Notes: generated by a model not told the origin, from the sequence alone. 23,488 nt of DNA from Sphingomonadaceae bacterium (GCA_023384025.1 JAHDXX010000009.1:1-23488), one strand, 5' to 3'. Shown: positions 1-7,650, counted from the stretch's first letter. Made by a program: numbers and translations.

Positions 1-16
1 AAGGAGCGCCTGAACC

Positions 17-376
17 ATGTCACGCATCAAACGCGGCACGACCACGCGCGCCAAGCACAACCGGATCCTGGATCAGGCGAAGGGCTATTACGGCCGCCGC
101 AAGAACACCATCCGCATCGCCCGCCAGGCCGTCGAAATGGCCGGCCAATACGCCTATCGCGACCGCAAGGTGAAGAAGCGGAGCTTCCGCGCCCTGTGGA
201 TCCAGCGCATCAACGCTGCGGTCCGCGCCGAAGGCCTGACCTATTCGCAGTTCATGCACGGCACCAAGCTGGCCGGGATCGAACTCGACCGCAAGGTCAT
301 GGCCGACCTCGCGATGAACGAAGGCGGCGCTTTCAAGGCGATCATCGCCCAGGCCAAGGCAGCTCTGCCCGCCTGA
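17..376 (+). CDS. rplT: 50S ribosomal protein L20
   Basis: L20 binds 23S rRNA early in assembly of the large ribosomal subunit. The 119-residue product has the usual family length. It begins MSRIKRGTTTRAKHNRILDQ, followed by the basic AKGYYGRRKNTIRIARQAVE stretch that forms the long N-terminal RNA-binding extension. The globular C-terminal half contains RALWIQRINAAVR and GLTYSQFMHG. A clear Shine-Dalgarno AAGGAG lies at positions 1-6, ten bases before the ATG. In most bacteria the gene before it is rpmI (L35), so the window probably begins just after rpmI; that gene is not visible here. A terminator follows directly at 400-431. Confidence 0.98.
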   Translation: MSRIKRGTTTRAKHNRILDQAKGYYGRRKNTIRIARQAVEMAGQYAYRDRKVKKRSFRALWIQRINAAVRAEGLTYSQFMHGTKLAGIELDRKVMADLAMNEGGAFKAIIAQAKAALPA

Positions 377-399
377 CCACAGCGATAGCGAAGGAGACA

Positions 400-431
400 G
401 GGCGGTTCCGCTGGAGCCGCCCTTTTCTTTT
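400..431 (+). terminator. Rho-independent terminator after rplT
   Basis: A hairpin with a 10-bp stem (400-409 with 413-422, one T-G wobble) and a three-base GCT loop is followed at once by TTTTCTTTT. It begins 24 bases after the rplT stop codon and probably ends the rpmI-rplT transcript before the AraC-type gene. Confidence 0.85.
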
Positions 432-494
432 GTCTGCTGTCCGCCTAGGGCGGTGTCGGGTTGCACAAACACGACACGCCTGGGGAGGGCGGAC

Positions 495-1367
495 ATGGGT
501 CGCCGATGTGTGGTATCGGTGCGGTTCCACGAACCGCCCGAGGTTTTGAAGCGGTTTTTCACGACTTTCTACCGGGTCGAGGTCGATTGCCCCGACGGTC
601 CGGTCGAAGATGCATTGCAGCCCGAATGGGCGGGCCTGCGATTCTTCAACGTGTCCGGAGTCGTGGCGAGCACCGCCGATGGCACAGTGCTGCAAGACAG
701 CGATTACATGGCGATGGGGCCAACCAGCATCCCGGTGCAGTTCCGGCTGGTCACCAAGCGGAGCTGGGGAATCGGCCTGTTGCCGCTCGGATGGGCGACA
801 TTTGTCGGCCTTCCCGCCCATGAGTTCGCCAACCGGATTTTCGATGGACACCGCGACCCGACGTTTGCCCGGTTTGCACCGCTGGCGAGCTGCCTGACCC
901 ACGATCCGGACCGCGAGCAGGACGATCTCGATACGCTCGCCGTCTTCTTCCGGGACGAATTGCCACGCTTCGAGGCGGAAGAAGAGCGCATACACGCCGT
1001 GCATCAGGTCCTGCTCGATCCCGAATTGCCTGACGTGGCCGGGATGGCGGAGCGGGTCGGCCTGCACCCGCGCACGCTGGAGCGGCTCTGTCGCAAGGCG
1101 TTCGGGTTCGCCCCGAAGAAGCTGCTGCGGCGCCAGCGGTTCATGCGCAGCCTGGCGCAGTTCATGCTCGATCCCAGCATGAAATGGATCGGCGCGATCG
1201 ATGCGCTCTATTTCGACCAGAGCCACTTCGTGCGCGACTGCAAGGAATTCCTCGGCATGTCGCCGAGCGAGTATGCCGCGCTGCCGCATCCGATCCTTTC
1301 CGCAGTCATGCGCGAGCGCATGGCGGCGCGTGGCGCAGCGGTGCAGACGCTCGACCGGCCCGGCTGA
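495..1367 (+). CDS. AraC family transcriptional regulator
   Basis: This is a probable DNA-binding regulator of 290 residues. The C-terminal third carries the AraC/XylS double helix-turn-helix: helix one around LPDVAGMAERVGLHPRTLER, and the second half with IGAIDALYFDQSHFVRDCKE followed by the typical FLGMSPSEY ending. The N-terminal ~170 residues are a sensory domain that I cannot assign to a ligand. I chose the ATG at 495 because a strong GGGGAGGG ribosome binding site (482-489) lies five bases upstream; a GTG at 453 is in frame but has no such site. The gene interrupts the common rplT-pheS-pheT order, with a terminator in front of it and only 51 bases between its stop and pheS. Its target is unknown; nothing in the context ties it to the tRNA synthetase. 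Confidence 0.85.
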   Translation: MGRRCVVSVRFHEPPEVLKRFFTTFYRVEVDCPDGPVEDALQPEWAGLRFFNVSGVVASTADGTVLQDSDYMAMGPTSIPVQFRLVTKRSWGIGLLPLGWATFVGLPAHEFANRIFDGHRDPTFARFAPLASCLTHDPDREQDDLDTLAVFFRDELPRFEAEEERIHAVHQVLLDPELPDVAGMAERVGLHPRTLERLCRKAFGFAPKKLLRRQRFMRSLAQFMLDPSMKWIGAIDALYFDQSHFVRDCKEFLGMSPSEYAALPHPILSAVMRERMAARGAAVQTLDRPG

Positions 1368-1399
1368 CCTGCGGCTAATCTTTGCCTTGAACTGCGTTT

Positions 1400-1411
1400 C
1401 CCGCTAGCGGG
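1400..1411. other. perfect 12-bp palindrome just before pheS
   Basis: CCCGCTAGCGGG ends seven bases before the pheS ATG, where a ribosome binding site would be expected. As a hairpin it would have only a 4-bp stem, so it could be chance. No PheM-like leader peptide or T-box is visible in the 51-base gap upstream of pheS. Confidence 0.35.
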
Positions 1412-1418
1412 CCTCGCC

Positions 1419-2519
1419 ATGCAGGAACTCGAATCCCGGAAGGCCGTCGCGCTGGCGGCAATCGAAGCGGCGACCACCCCCGACGCGCTGGAGGCGCTGC
1501 GCGTCGAGGCGCTGGGCAAGCAGGGCTGGATCACGCTCGCGCTCAAGACGCTGGGCGGAATGTCGCCCGACGAGCGGCAGGTTGCCGGGCCGGCGATCCA
1601 GGGCGTGCGCACTGCGGTTTCCGACGCGCTCGTGGCGCGCAAGGATTCGCTTGAGGCTGCCCTGCTCGAACAGCGGCTGGCGACCGAAACCCTCGACCTG
1701 ACCCTGCCCGCCCCGCAAGCGCCGCGAGGCAGCGTCCACCCGGTCAGCCAGGTGATGGACGAGCTGGCGGAAATCTTTGCCGACATGGGCTTCTCCGTCG
1801 CCACCGGCCCCGAAATCGAGGATGACTGGCACAACTTCACCGCGCTCAACATGGCCGAGACGCACCCAGCCCGCGCGATGCATGACACGTTCTATTTCGC
1901 GGACACCGATGCCGAAGGTCGCCGGATGCTTCTCAGGACGCACACCAGTCCGGTGCAGATCCGTTCGATGGTGGCGCAGGGCGCGCCGATCCGCATCATC
2001 GCGCCGGGCCGGGTCTACCGCTCCGATAGCGACGCGACCCACACCCCGATGTTCCACCAGGTCGAAGGGCTGGTGATCGACCGCGACATCCACCTCGGGC
2101 ACCTCAAGTGGACGCTGGAGACCTTCCTCAAGGCCTTCTTCGAGCGCGAGGACATCGTCCTGCGCCTGCGGCCGAGCTATTTCCCGTTCACCGAACCGTC
2201 GGTCGAAGTCGATGTCGGCTGGCAGAATGTCGGCGGCAGGCGTGTGCTCGGCGGCGACGGCGATGCGCCGGGCCACGGGTGGATGGAACTGCTCGGCAGC
2301 GGCATGGTCAACCGCCGGGTGATCGAGTTTGCCGGGCTCGATCCCGACCAGTGGCAGGGCTTCGCCTTCGGCGTCGGCGTCGATCGGCTCGCCATGCTCA
2401 AATACGGAATGGATGATCTGCGCGCCTTCTTCGACGGCGATAACCGCTGGCTGGCGCACTACGGCTTCTCCGCCTTTGACCAGCCGACCCTTTCCGCTGG
2501 CGTGGGAGCGCGGGCATGA
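1419..2519 (+). CDS. pheS: phenylalanine--tRNA ligase alpha subunit
   Basis: This is the catalytic subunit of the cytoplasmic alpha2-beta2 enzyme that charges tRNA-Phe with phenylalanine using ATP. The 366 residues start with a predicted coiled-coil arm that binds tRNA (about 1-85). The class II synthetase core follows: RRMLLRTHTSPVQIRSM (motif 2 region), the substrate-pocket segment PSYFPFTEPSVEVDV, and GFAFGVGVDRLAMLKYGMDDLR (motif 3) near the end. The start is the ATG at 1419; no strong Shine-Dalgarno is seen. The stop codon overlaps the pheT start as ATGA, so the two subunits are probably translationally coupled, which is usual for this pair. Confidence 0.97.
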   Translation: MQELESRKAVALAAIEAATTPDALEALRVEALGKQGWITLALKTLGGMSPDERQVAGPAIQGVRTAVSDALVARKDSLEAALLEQRLATETLDLTLPAPQAPRGSVHPVSQVMDELAEIFADMGFSVATGPEIEDDWHNFTALNMAETHPARAMHDTFYFADTDAEGRRMLLRTHTSPVQIRSMVAQGAPIRIIAPGRVYRSDSDATHTPMFHQVEGLVIDRDIHLGHLKWTLETFLKAFFEREDIVLRLRPSYFPFTEPSVEVDVGWQNVGGRRVLGGDGDAPGHGWMELLGSGMVNRRVIEFAGLDPDQWQGFAFGVGVDRLAMLKYGMDDLRAFFDGDNRWLAHYGFSAFDQPTLSAGVGARA

Positions 2520-5002
2520 AGTTCTCGATCGAATGGCTCAAGGATTTCCTCGACACCGATGCCTCGGTGGCGGAGATTGCCGCAGCGCTCAACCGGATCG
2601 GGCATGAAGTCGAAGGGATCGAGGACCCGGCCGACAAGCTGGCGGGCTTCCGCGTGGCCCACGTGCTCACCGCCGCGCGCCACCCCGATGCCGACAAGCT
2701 GCAGGTGCTGACCGTCGATACGGGCGATGGCGATCCGCTGCAGGTGGTGTGCGGCGCGCCCAATGCGCGCGCGGGGATGAAGGGCGTGCTCGGGCTGCCC
2801 GGAGCCGTCGTGCCGGCGAACGGCATGGAACTGCGCAAGAGCGCGATCCGCGGGGTCGAATCGAACGGCATGATGTGCTCGACCCGCGAGCTGGAGCTGG
2901 GTGACGATCACGACGGGATCATCGAGCTGCCCGCCGATGCCCCGGTTGGCACTGCGTTTGCCGACTACCACGGCACCTCGCCGGTCATCGAAGTCGCGAT
3001 CACCCCGAACCGGCCTGACTGCATGGGCGTGGCCGGGATCGCACGCGATCTCGCCGCGGCGGGGCTGGGCACGCTGAGATTCCCCTCCCCTTCAGGGGAG
3101 GGGCTAGGGGAGGGGCAATATGCACAGCATCTCGGATTTTCCCCTCTCCCAACCCTCTCCCCTGAAGGGGAGAGGGCTTTGGTCCCCTGCCCGGTCGAAA
3201 TCCGCACCGACGATCCTGACGGCTGCCCGGCATTCTACGGCCGGGTCATTCGCGGCGTGACCAATGGCGCGGCACCTGACTGGATGCAGCGACGGCTGAA
3301 GGCGGCGGGCCAGCGCCCGATCTCCGCGCTGGTCGACGTGACCAACTACCTGATGCTGGCGTTCGGGCGTCCGGCGCACGTCTACGACCTTGCCAAGCTG
3401 AGCGGTGCGGTTGTTGCCCGCCGCGCGAAGGCGGGCGAGCAGGTCCTCGCGCTGAACGAGAAGACCTACACGCTCGACGACACGATGACTGTGATCTCCG
3501 ACGCGCGTGAAGTGCACGACATTGCCGGAATCATGGGCGGCGAACATTCGGGTGTCAGCGAAGGCACCACCGACGTCCTGCTCGAAATCGCTTACTTCAA
3601 CCCCGAACGGATCGGCGTGACCGGGCGCAAGCTTGGCCTTTCGTCCGATGCGCGCACCCGGTTCGAGCGCGGGGTCGACCCGGCCTTCCTTGATGACGGT
3701 CTGGCGATCCTGACCGACCTGATCTGCGGCCTGTGCGGGGGTGAACCGAGCGAGGTTGTCCGTGCGGGGCAGGCTCCGGCGGCGGCGAAGGTGGTTGCCT
3801 TCGATCCGGGCCTCACCGCGAAGCTGGGCGGCGTGGACGTGCCTGCCGACCGGCAGCGGGCCATTCTCGAAAGCCTCGATTTCAGCGTCGGATCGGATTG
3901 GCAGGTCACCTGCCCGCCGCGCCGCCACGATATCGAAGGCCCGGCTGATCTGGTCGAGGAAGTCGTGCGCATCCATGGTCTCGACAAGGTCGAGAGCACG
4001 GCACTCCCACGCGCTGACGGCGTCGCCCGGCCGACGGCTACGCCGCTGCAGCTGATCGAGCGCAAGCTGCGCCGATCGGCAGCCGCGCGCGGGCTGAACG
4101 AGGCGGTGACCTGGTCGTTCCTGCCGGTTGGCGATGCGGAGCACTTCTCGGATGGTGCGCCGCTGTGGGTGCTGGAAAACCCGATCAGCGAAGACATGAA
4201 GGCCATGCGCCCTTCGCTGCTCCCGGGCCTGATTGCCGCGGCCAAGCGCAATGCCGACCGCGGAGCGGATGGGAGCCGCCTGTTCGAGATCGGGCGGCGC
4301 TACTTCCGTGGCGAAGGCGGTGCCAGCGACGAACGTCCGACACTTGGCGTGATCCTCGCGGGCGAGAAGGCATCGCGGGGCTGGGCTTCCGGCAAGGCTG
4401 CCGTGTTCGATGCTTTCGATGCCAAGGCCGAAGCGCTTGCGCTGCTCGAAGCGACAGGCGCCCCGGTCGACAACCTGATGGTGATGCCTGTCCTGAGCAA
4501 CGTCGAGGGGGGCGAAGCGGGCACGCAGTTCCATCCCGGCCAGTCGGCCACACTGCGCCTCGGGCCCAAGACGGTGCTGGCCCGGTTCGGGATGCTCCAT
4601 CCGGCGACGCTCAAGGCGTTCGACATCGACGGGCCGGTCGCGGCGGTCGAGCTGTTCCTCGACGCGATCCCGGCGAAGAAGGGCGCTGGCGGCTTTGCCC
4701 GCCCGGCCTATGCCCCGCCCGCGCTGCAAGCGGTGACCCGCGATTTCGCGTTCCTCGTTCCCGCGGCGCTGGCGGCGGGCGACCTGGTCCGCGCGGTGCG
4801 CGGGGCGGACAAGGCGGCGATTGTTGCCGCCCGCGTGTTCGACGTGTTCACCGGGCAGGGCGTGCCCGAGGGGCACAAGTCGATTGCGCTGGAGGTGACG
4901 CTCCAGCCGGGTGACAAGACCTTCACCGATGCCGAGATAAAGGCGATCGCCGACAAGGTCGTCGCCGCGGCCGCCAAGCTCGGCGCGGAGCTGCGCGGAT
5001 GA
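2516..5002 (+). CDS. pheT: phenylalanine--tRNA ligase beta subunit, with repeat-derived in-frame insertions
   Basis: This is the structural and editing subunit of phenylalanyl-tRNA synthetase, 828 residues here against 795 in E. coli. Visible parts are an N-terminal tRNA-binding OB domain (about 39-150, RVAHVLTAARHPDADKLQ), the TPNRPDCMGVAGIARDLAA segment (about 163-181), a B3/B4 editing region (about 225-400), a B5 domain (about 415-490), and a C-terminal ferredoxin-fold anticodon-binding domain (about 735-828). Two stretches look foreign. Residues 189-221 (Gly/Pro/Ser/Glu-rich) are encoded by a palindromic repeat at 3081-3177. Residues 658-664 (PVLSNVE) are encoded by a fragment of the CCTGAGC..GTCGA repeat. 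Neither breaks the frame, and removing the first brings the length to 795. Both seem to fall between or at the edge of domains, so the protein is probably functional. The stop overlaps the next gene as ATGA. Confidence 0.96.
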   Translation: MKFSIEWLKDFLDTDASVAEIAAALNRIGHEVEGIEDPADKLAGFRVAHVLTAARHPDADKLQVLTVDTGDGDPLQVVCGAPNARAGMKGVLGLPGAVVPANGMELRKSAIRGVESNGMMCSTRELELGDDHDGIIELPADAPVGTAFADYHGTSPVIEVAITPNRPDCMGVAGIARDLAAAGLGTLRFPSPSGEGLGEGQYAQHLGFSPLPTLSPEGERALVPCPVEIRTDDPDGCPAFYGRVIRGVTNGAAPDWMQRRLKAAGQRPISALVDVTNYLMLAFGRPAHVYDLAKLSGAVVARRAKAGEQVLALNEKTYTLDDTMTVISDAREVHDIAGIMGGEHSGVSEGTTDVLLEIAYFNPERIGVTGRKLGLSSDARTRFERGVDPAFLDDGLAILTDLICGLCGGEPSEVVRAGQAPAAAKVVAFDPGLTAKLGGVDVPADRQRAILESLDFSVGSDWQVTCPPRRHDIEGPADLVEEVVRIHGLDKVESTALPRADGVARPTATPLQLIERKLRRSAAARGLNEAVTWSFLPVGDAEHFSDGAPLWVLENPISEDMKAMRPSLLPGLIAAAKRNADRGADGSRLFEIGRRYFRGEGGASDERPTLGVILAGEKASRGWASGKAAVFDAFDAKAEALALLEATGAPVDNLMVMPVLSNVEGGEAGTQFHPGQSATLRLGPKTVLARFGMLHPATLKAFDIDGPVAAVELFLDAIPAKKGAGGFARPAYAPPALQAVTRDFAFLVPAALAAGDLVRAVRGADKAAIVAARVFDVFTGQGVPEGHKSIALEVTLQPGDKTFTDAEIKAIADKVVAAAAKLGAELRG
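3081..3177. repeat. nested palindromic element inserted in frame in pheT
   Basis: The left half contains CCCCTCCCCT-TC-AGGGGAGGGG (3082-3103) followed by CTAGGGGAGGGG. The right half contains CCCTCTCCCCT-GA-AGGGGAGAGGG (3153-3176), preceded by CCCCTCTCCCAA. Each half is a hairpin, and the two halves are also approximate inverted copies of each other around an AT-richer centre (about 3116-3140). The reading frame stays open through the whole element. The low-complexity translation and the length excess of PheT suggest a mobile or spreading repeat that landed in the gene, comparable in concept to Rickettsia palindromic elements. Confidence 0.85.
4487..4510 (+). repeat. fragment of the CCTGAGC..GTCGA repeat in pheT
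   Basis: CCTGAGCAACGTCGAGGGG (4492-4510) resembles CCTGAGCTTGTCGAAGGG in the intergenic element at 5776-5793. It is read in frame as PVLSNVEGG (residues 658-666), a peptide recognisable as a translated form of this repeat family. It sits just before the conserved GEAGTQFHPGQSA segment of PheT. Confidence 0.7.
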
Positions 5003-5751
5003 AAACGGCGTTCGTCACCGGCGCCACCTCGGGCATTGGCGAGGCTTGCGTGCGCACGCTGGTCGCGAGCGGCTGGCGCTGCGTTGCGACCGGGCGGCGG
5101 GCGGCGCGGCTTGACGCGCTGGTGGCGGAACTGGGGGCGGACAAGGTCCACCCGGGCGTGTTCGACGTGCGTGACGAGGCGGCGCGCGATGCCGCGCTCG
5201 CCGCCCTGCCGGAAGTGTTTCAGGGCATCGACCTGCTGGTCAACAATGCCGGCCTCGCGCTCGGCACCGCGCCCGCGCAGTCGGCTCACCTGACGCAGTG
5301 GAAGACCATGATCGACACCAACGTCACTGCGCTGGTCTCGCTCACGCATAAGCTCCTGCCCGCACTGATCGAGCGGCGCGGGGCGGTGATCAATGTCTCG
5401 TCGGTCGCGGCGACCTATCCCTACAGCGGCGGCAACGTCTACGGCGGGACCAAGGCCTTCGTGCACCAGTTCTCACTCGGCCTGCGCAGCGACCTGCACG
5501 GCACCGGGGTGCGCGTCACCAGCATCGAGCCGGGCATGGTCGAGACCGAGTTCACCCTGGTCCGCACCGGCGGCAACCAGCAGGCGCACGACACGCTCTA
5601 TGGCGGTGCCACGCCGATGACCGCAGAGGACATTGCCGAGACGATCCGGTGGGTCGCAGAACTGCCGCCCCACCTCAACATCAACACGCTCGAACTGATG
5701 CCGGTCAGCCAGAGCTTTGCAGGCTTTCAGGTCGCGCGCGATCCGAACTAG
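4999..5751 (+). CDS. SDR family NAD(P)-dependent oxidoreductase (YdfG-like)
   Basis: This is a classical short-chain dehydrogenase of 250 residues, the usual length. It has the Rossmann nucleotide-binding motif TGATSGIG (7-14), with TGRR after the second strand suggesting NADP(H). It also has NNAG (82-85), the catalytic serine in VSS (Ser135), and the YxxxK pair Tyr148/Lys152. The end of the chain, LPPHLNINTLELMPVSQSF, resembles YdfG, an NADP-dependent 3-hydroxy acid (serine/allo-threonine, malonic semialdehyde) dehydrogenase, so that is the best guess for substrate class; the true substrate cannot be read from sequence. Its ATG overlaps the pheT stop (ATGA), so it is probably translated from the pheST message. 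Any functional link to the synthetase is unproven. Confidence 0.9.
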   Translation: MKTAFVTGATSGIGEACVRTLVASGWRCVATGRRAARLDALVAELGADKVHPGVFDVRDEAARDAALAALPEVFQGIDLLVNNAGLALGTAPAQSAHLTQWKTMIDTNVTALVSLTHKLLPALIERRGAVINVSSVAATYPYSGGNVYGGTKAFVHQFSLGLRSDLHGTGVRVTSIEPGMVETEFTLVRTGGNQQAHDTLYGGATPMTAEDIAETIRWVAELPPHLNINTLELMPVSQSFAGFQVARDPN

Positions 5752-5767
5752 CTGATCCACCCAACGT

Positions 5768-5858
5768 CCGTTCGCCCTGAGCTTGTCGAAGGGCCGTACT
5801 TCGCTCTTGAGCCGCGTCCGAAAAAATGCGGTGCTTCGACAAGCTCAGCACGAACGGG
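5768..5858. repeat. CCTGAGCTTGTCGAAGG inverted-repeat element
   Basis: The left arm (5768-5793) carries CCGTTCG, CTGAGCTTGTCGAAG and GG. The right arm (5831-5858) is its inverse: CTTCGACAAGCTCAG followed by CGAACGG. About 37 bases separate the arms. This two-armed form is a repeat commonly met between genes in sphingomonads. It fills most of the 135-base gap between the dehydrogenase and prfC and could form a stem-loop in the RNA. No mobility gene is present. Confidence 0.85.
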
Positions 5859-5886
5859 TGTTGAGTCCAATTGACCAGAGACGTCC

Positions 5887-7425
5887 ATGACATCCAACCG
5901 CCGCACCTTTGCGATCATTTCCCACCCCGATGCGGGCAAGACCACGCTCACCGAAAAGCTGCTGCTGCAGGGCGGGGCGATCCACCTGGCGGGCGAGGTC
6001 AAGGCGCGCGGGGCCGCGCGGCGTGCGCGCAGCGACTGGATGAAGATCGAGCAGCAGCGCGGCATCTCGGTCACTTCCAGCGTGATGACCTTCGAGAAGG
6101 CCATGGACGACGGGCAGCTCGTCACTTTCAACCTGCTCGACACGCCGGGCCACGAGGATTTCTCGGAAGATACCTACCGCACGCTGACCGCGGTCGATTC
6201 CGCGATCATGGTGATCGACGCGGCCAAGGGGATCGAGCCGCAGACGCGTAAGCTGTTCGAGGTCTGCCGCCTGCGCAACGTGCCGATCATCACCTTCGTC
6301 AACAAGGTCGACCGCGAAGGACGGCCGCTGTTCGAGATCCTCGACGAGGTTGCCGATGCGCTGGCGCTCGACGTCAGCCCGCAGAGCGCGCCGCTGGGCA
6401 TGGGCGGGCTGTTCACCGGCGTGCTCGACTTTGCCGATAACACCGTGGCGATCCCGGAAGGCGGCAGCCGCGAATACCTCGGCACGCGCGAGCCGCTCGG
6501 CGTGCTGCCCGACGAACTGGCCGAGGAAATCGAGCTGGTCCGCGAAGGCTACCCGCAGTTCGATCTCGAGGCCTATCGCGCGGGCGACCTGACGCCGGTG
6601 TTCTTCGGCTCGGCGCTGAAGAACTTCGGGGTCGAGGAACTGATCGCCGCGATCGCCCGCTGGGCCCCGCCGCCGCGCCCGCAACCGGCCGGCGAGACCC
6701 TGATCGAGCCGGACAACAAGGAAGTGACCGGGTTCATCTTCAAGGTCCAGGCCAACATGGACCCCAACCACCGCGACCGGATCGCGTTCATGCGGCTGGT
6801 CTCGGGCACCTTCAAGCGGGGGATGAAGCTGACCCCGTCGGGCCTCGGCAAGCCGATCGCGGTCCACTCGCCGATCCTGTTTTTCGCGCAGGACCGCGAG
6901 CTGGCCGACACCGCCGAAGCAGGCGACATTATCGGCATCCCCAACCACGGCACTTTGCGGGTTGGCGACACGCTGAGCGAGAGCAACAAGCTGCGCTTCA
7001 CCGGCCTGCCCAATTTCGCCCCGGAAATCCTGCGCCGGGTGGTGCTGAAGGACCCGACCAAGACCAAGCAGTTGAGGAAAGCGCTTGACGACCTCTCCGA
7101 AGAGGGCGTGATCCAGGTGTTCTACCCTGAGATCGGCGCGCAATCGATCGTCGGCGTGGTCGGCCAGCTCCAGCTCGATGTGCTGGTCAGCCGGCTGGAG
7201 GCCGAATACAAGGTCGAAGCCATGCTCGAAGCCTCGCCTTTCGCCACCGCGCGCTGGCTGAAGGGCAGCGACGCGGCGCTGAAAGGGTTCGCCGATTTCA
7301 ACCGCCCCAACCTGGCGCGTGACCGCGACGGCGATCCGGTGTTCATGGCCAAGAGCCCGTGGGACGTCGGCTACCAGCAGGAAAAGAACCCCGACCTGGA
7401 CTTCTCGGCGACCAAGGAAAGATAA
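5887..7425 (+). CDS. prfC: peptide chain release factor 3 (GTPase)
   Basis: RF3 is a cytoplasmic translational GTPase that removes RF1/RF2 from the ribosome after peptide release. At 512 residues it is slightly shorter than the ~529 of E. coli. G-domain motifs are clear: G1 HPDAGKTT (13-20), the switch I region EQQRGISVTSSVM, G3 DTPGHEDF and G4 NKVDRE. The RF3-specific features are the SDWMKIEQQRGIS segment and the C-terminal FADFNRPNLARDRDGDPVFMAKSPWD ending. The start is the ATG at 5887; only a weak AGAG stands before it. It appears to be a single-gene unit between two repeat elements. Confidence 0.96.
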   Translation: MTSNRRTFAIISHPDAGKTTLTEKLLLQGGAIHLAGEVKARGAARRARSDWMKIEQQRGISVTSSVMTFEKAMDDGQLVTFNLLDTPGHEDFSEDTYRTLTAVDSAIMVIDAAKGIEPQTRKLFEVCRLRNVPIITFVNKVDREGRPLFEILDEVADALALDVSPQSAPLGMGGLFTGVLDFADNTVAIPEGGSREYLGTREPLGVLPDELAEEIELVREGYPQFDLEAYRAGDLTPVFFGSALKNFGVEELIAAIARWAPPPRPQPAGETLIEPDNKEVTGFIFKVQANMDPNHRDRIAFMRLVSGTFKRGMKLTPSGLGKPIAVHSPILFFAQDRELADTAEAGDIIGIPNHGTLRVGDTLSESNKLRFTGLPNFAPEILRRVVLKDPTKTKQLRKALDDLSEEGVIQVFYPEIGAQSIVGVVGQLQLDVLVSRLEAEYKVEAMLEASPFATARWLKGSDAALKGFADFNRPNLARDRDGDPVFMAKSPWDVGYQQEKNPDLDFSATKER

Positions 7426-7426
7426 A

Positions 7427-7606
7427 GGGTTCACGCAGAGGGCGCAGAGGAAAAAAGGGGAGACGCGGAGGAGTTGCGCCAGCGGCGAAGCCGCCCTCAA
7501 CTCGGACGGTCACCTGATCGGCGGTTTATGAGATTGTGTTTGAGCCTTCGGCTCAGTGCGACCTCTTTGCGTCTCTCTTTTTCCTCTGCGCCCTCTGTGT
7601 GAACCC
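7427..7606. repeat. long inverted-repeat element after prfC
   Basis: The left arm 7427-7466 (GGGTTCACGCAGAGGGCGCA, GAGGAAAAAAGGGGAGACGC) and the right arm 7569-7606 are near-perfect inverted copies, with few mismatches and a 2-base length difference, separated by about 100 bases. The interior holds a small perfect hairpin, TGAGCC-TTC-GGCTCA (7541-7555). The element begins one base after the prfC stop codon and ends 45 bases before the next gene. No long reading frame inside looks real. It resembles a miniature inverted-repeat element or a large REP-type structure; it may also end prfC transcription. Confidence 0.8.
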
Positions 7607-7650
7607 CCTTCTTCTTGCCGCCCGCGCCTGGCCCGCGTAGGCTCGCGCTC

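Noticed and set aside
1368..1418. Possible pheST attenuator or leader peptide
   Set aside because: The 51-base gap has no short Phe-rich reading frame, no T-box and no terminator/antiterminator pair; only a 12-bp palindrome is present.
3104..4876. 590-codon open frame on the minus strand inside pheT
   Set aside because: It is an antisense shadow of a GC-rich gene. The protein has no recognisable domain, and the plus-strand frame is clearly PheT.
5845..7500. 551-codon open frame on the minus strand opposite prfC
   Set aside because: It is antisense to a full-length RF3 with all GTPase motifs. It also runs into both flanking repeat elements, so it is a composition artefact.
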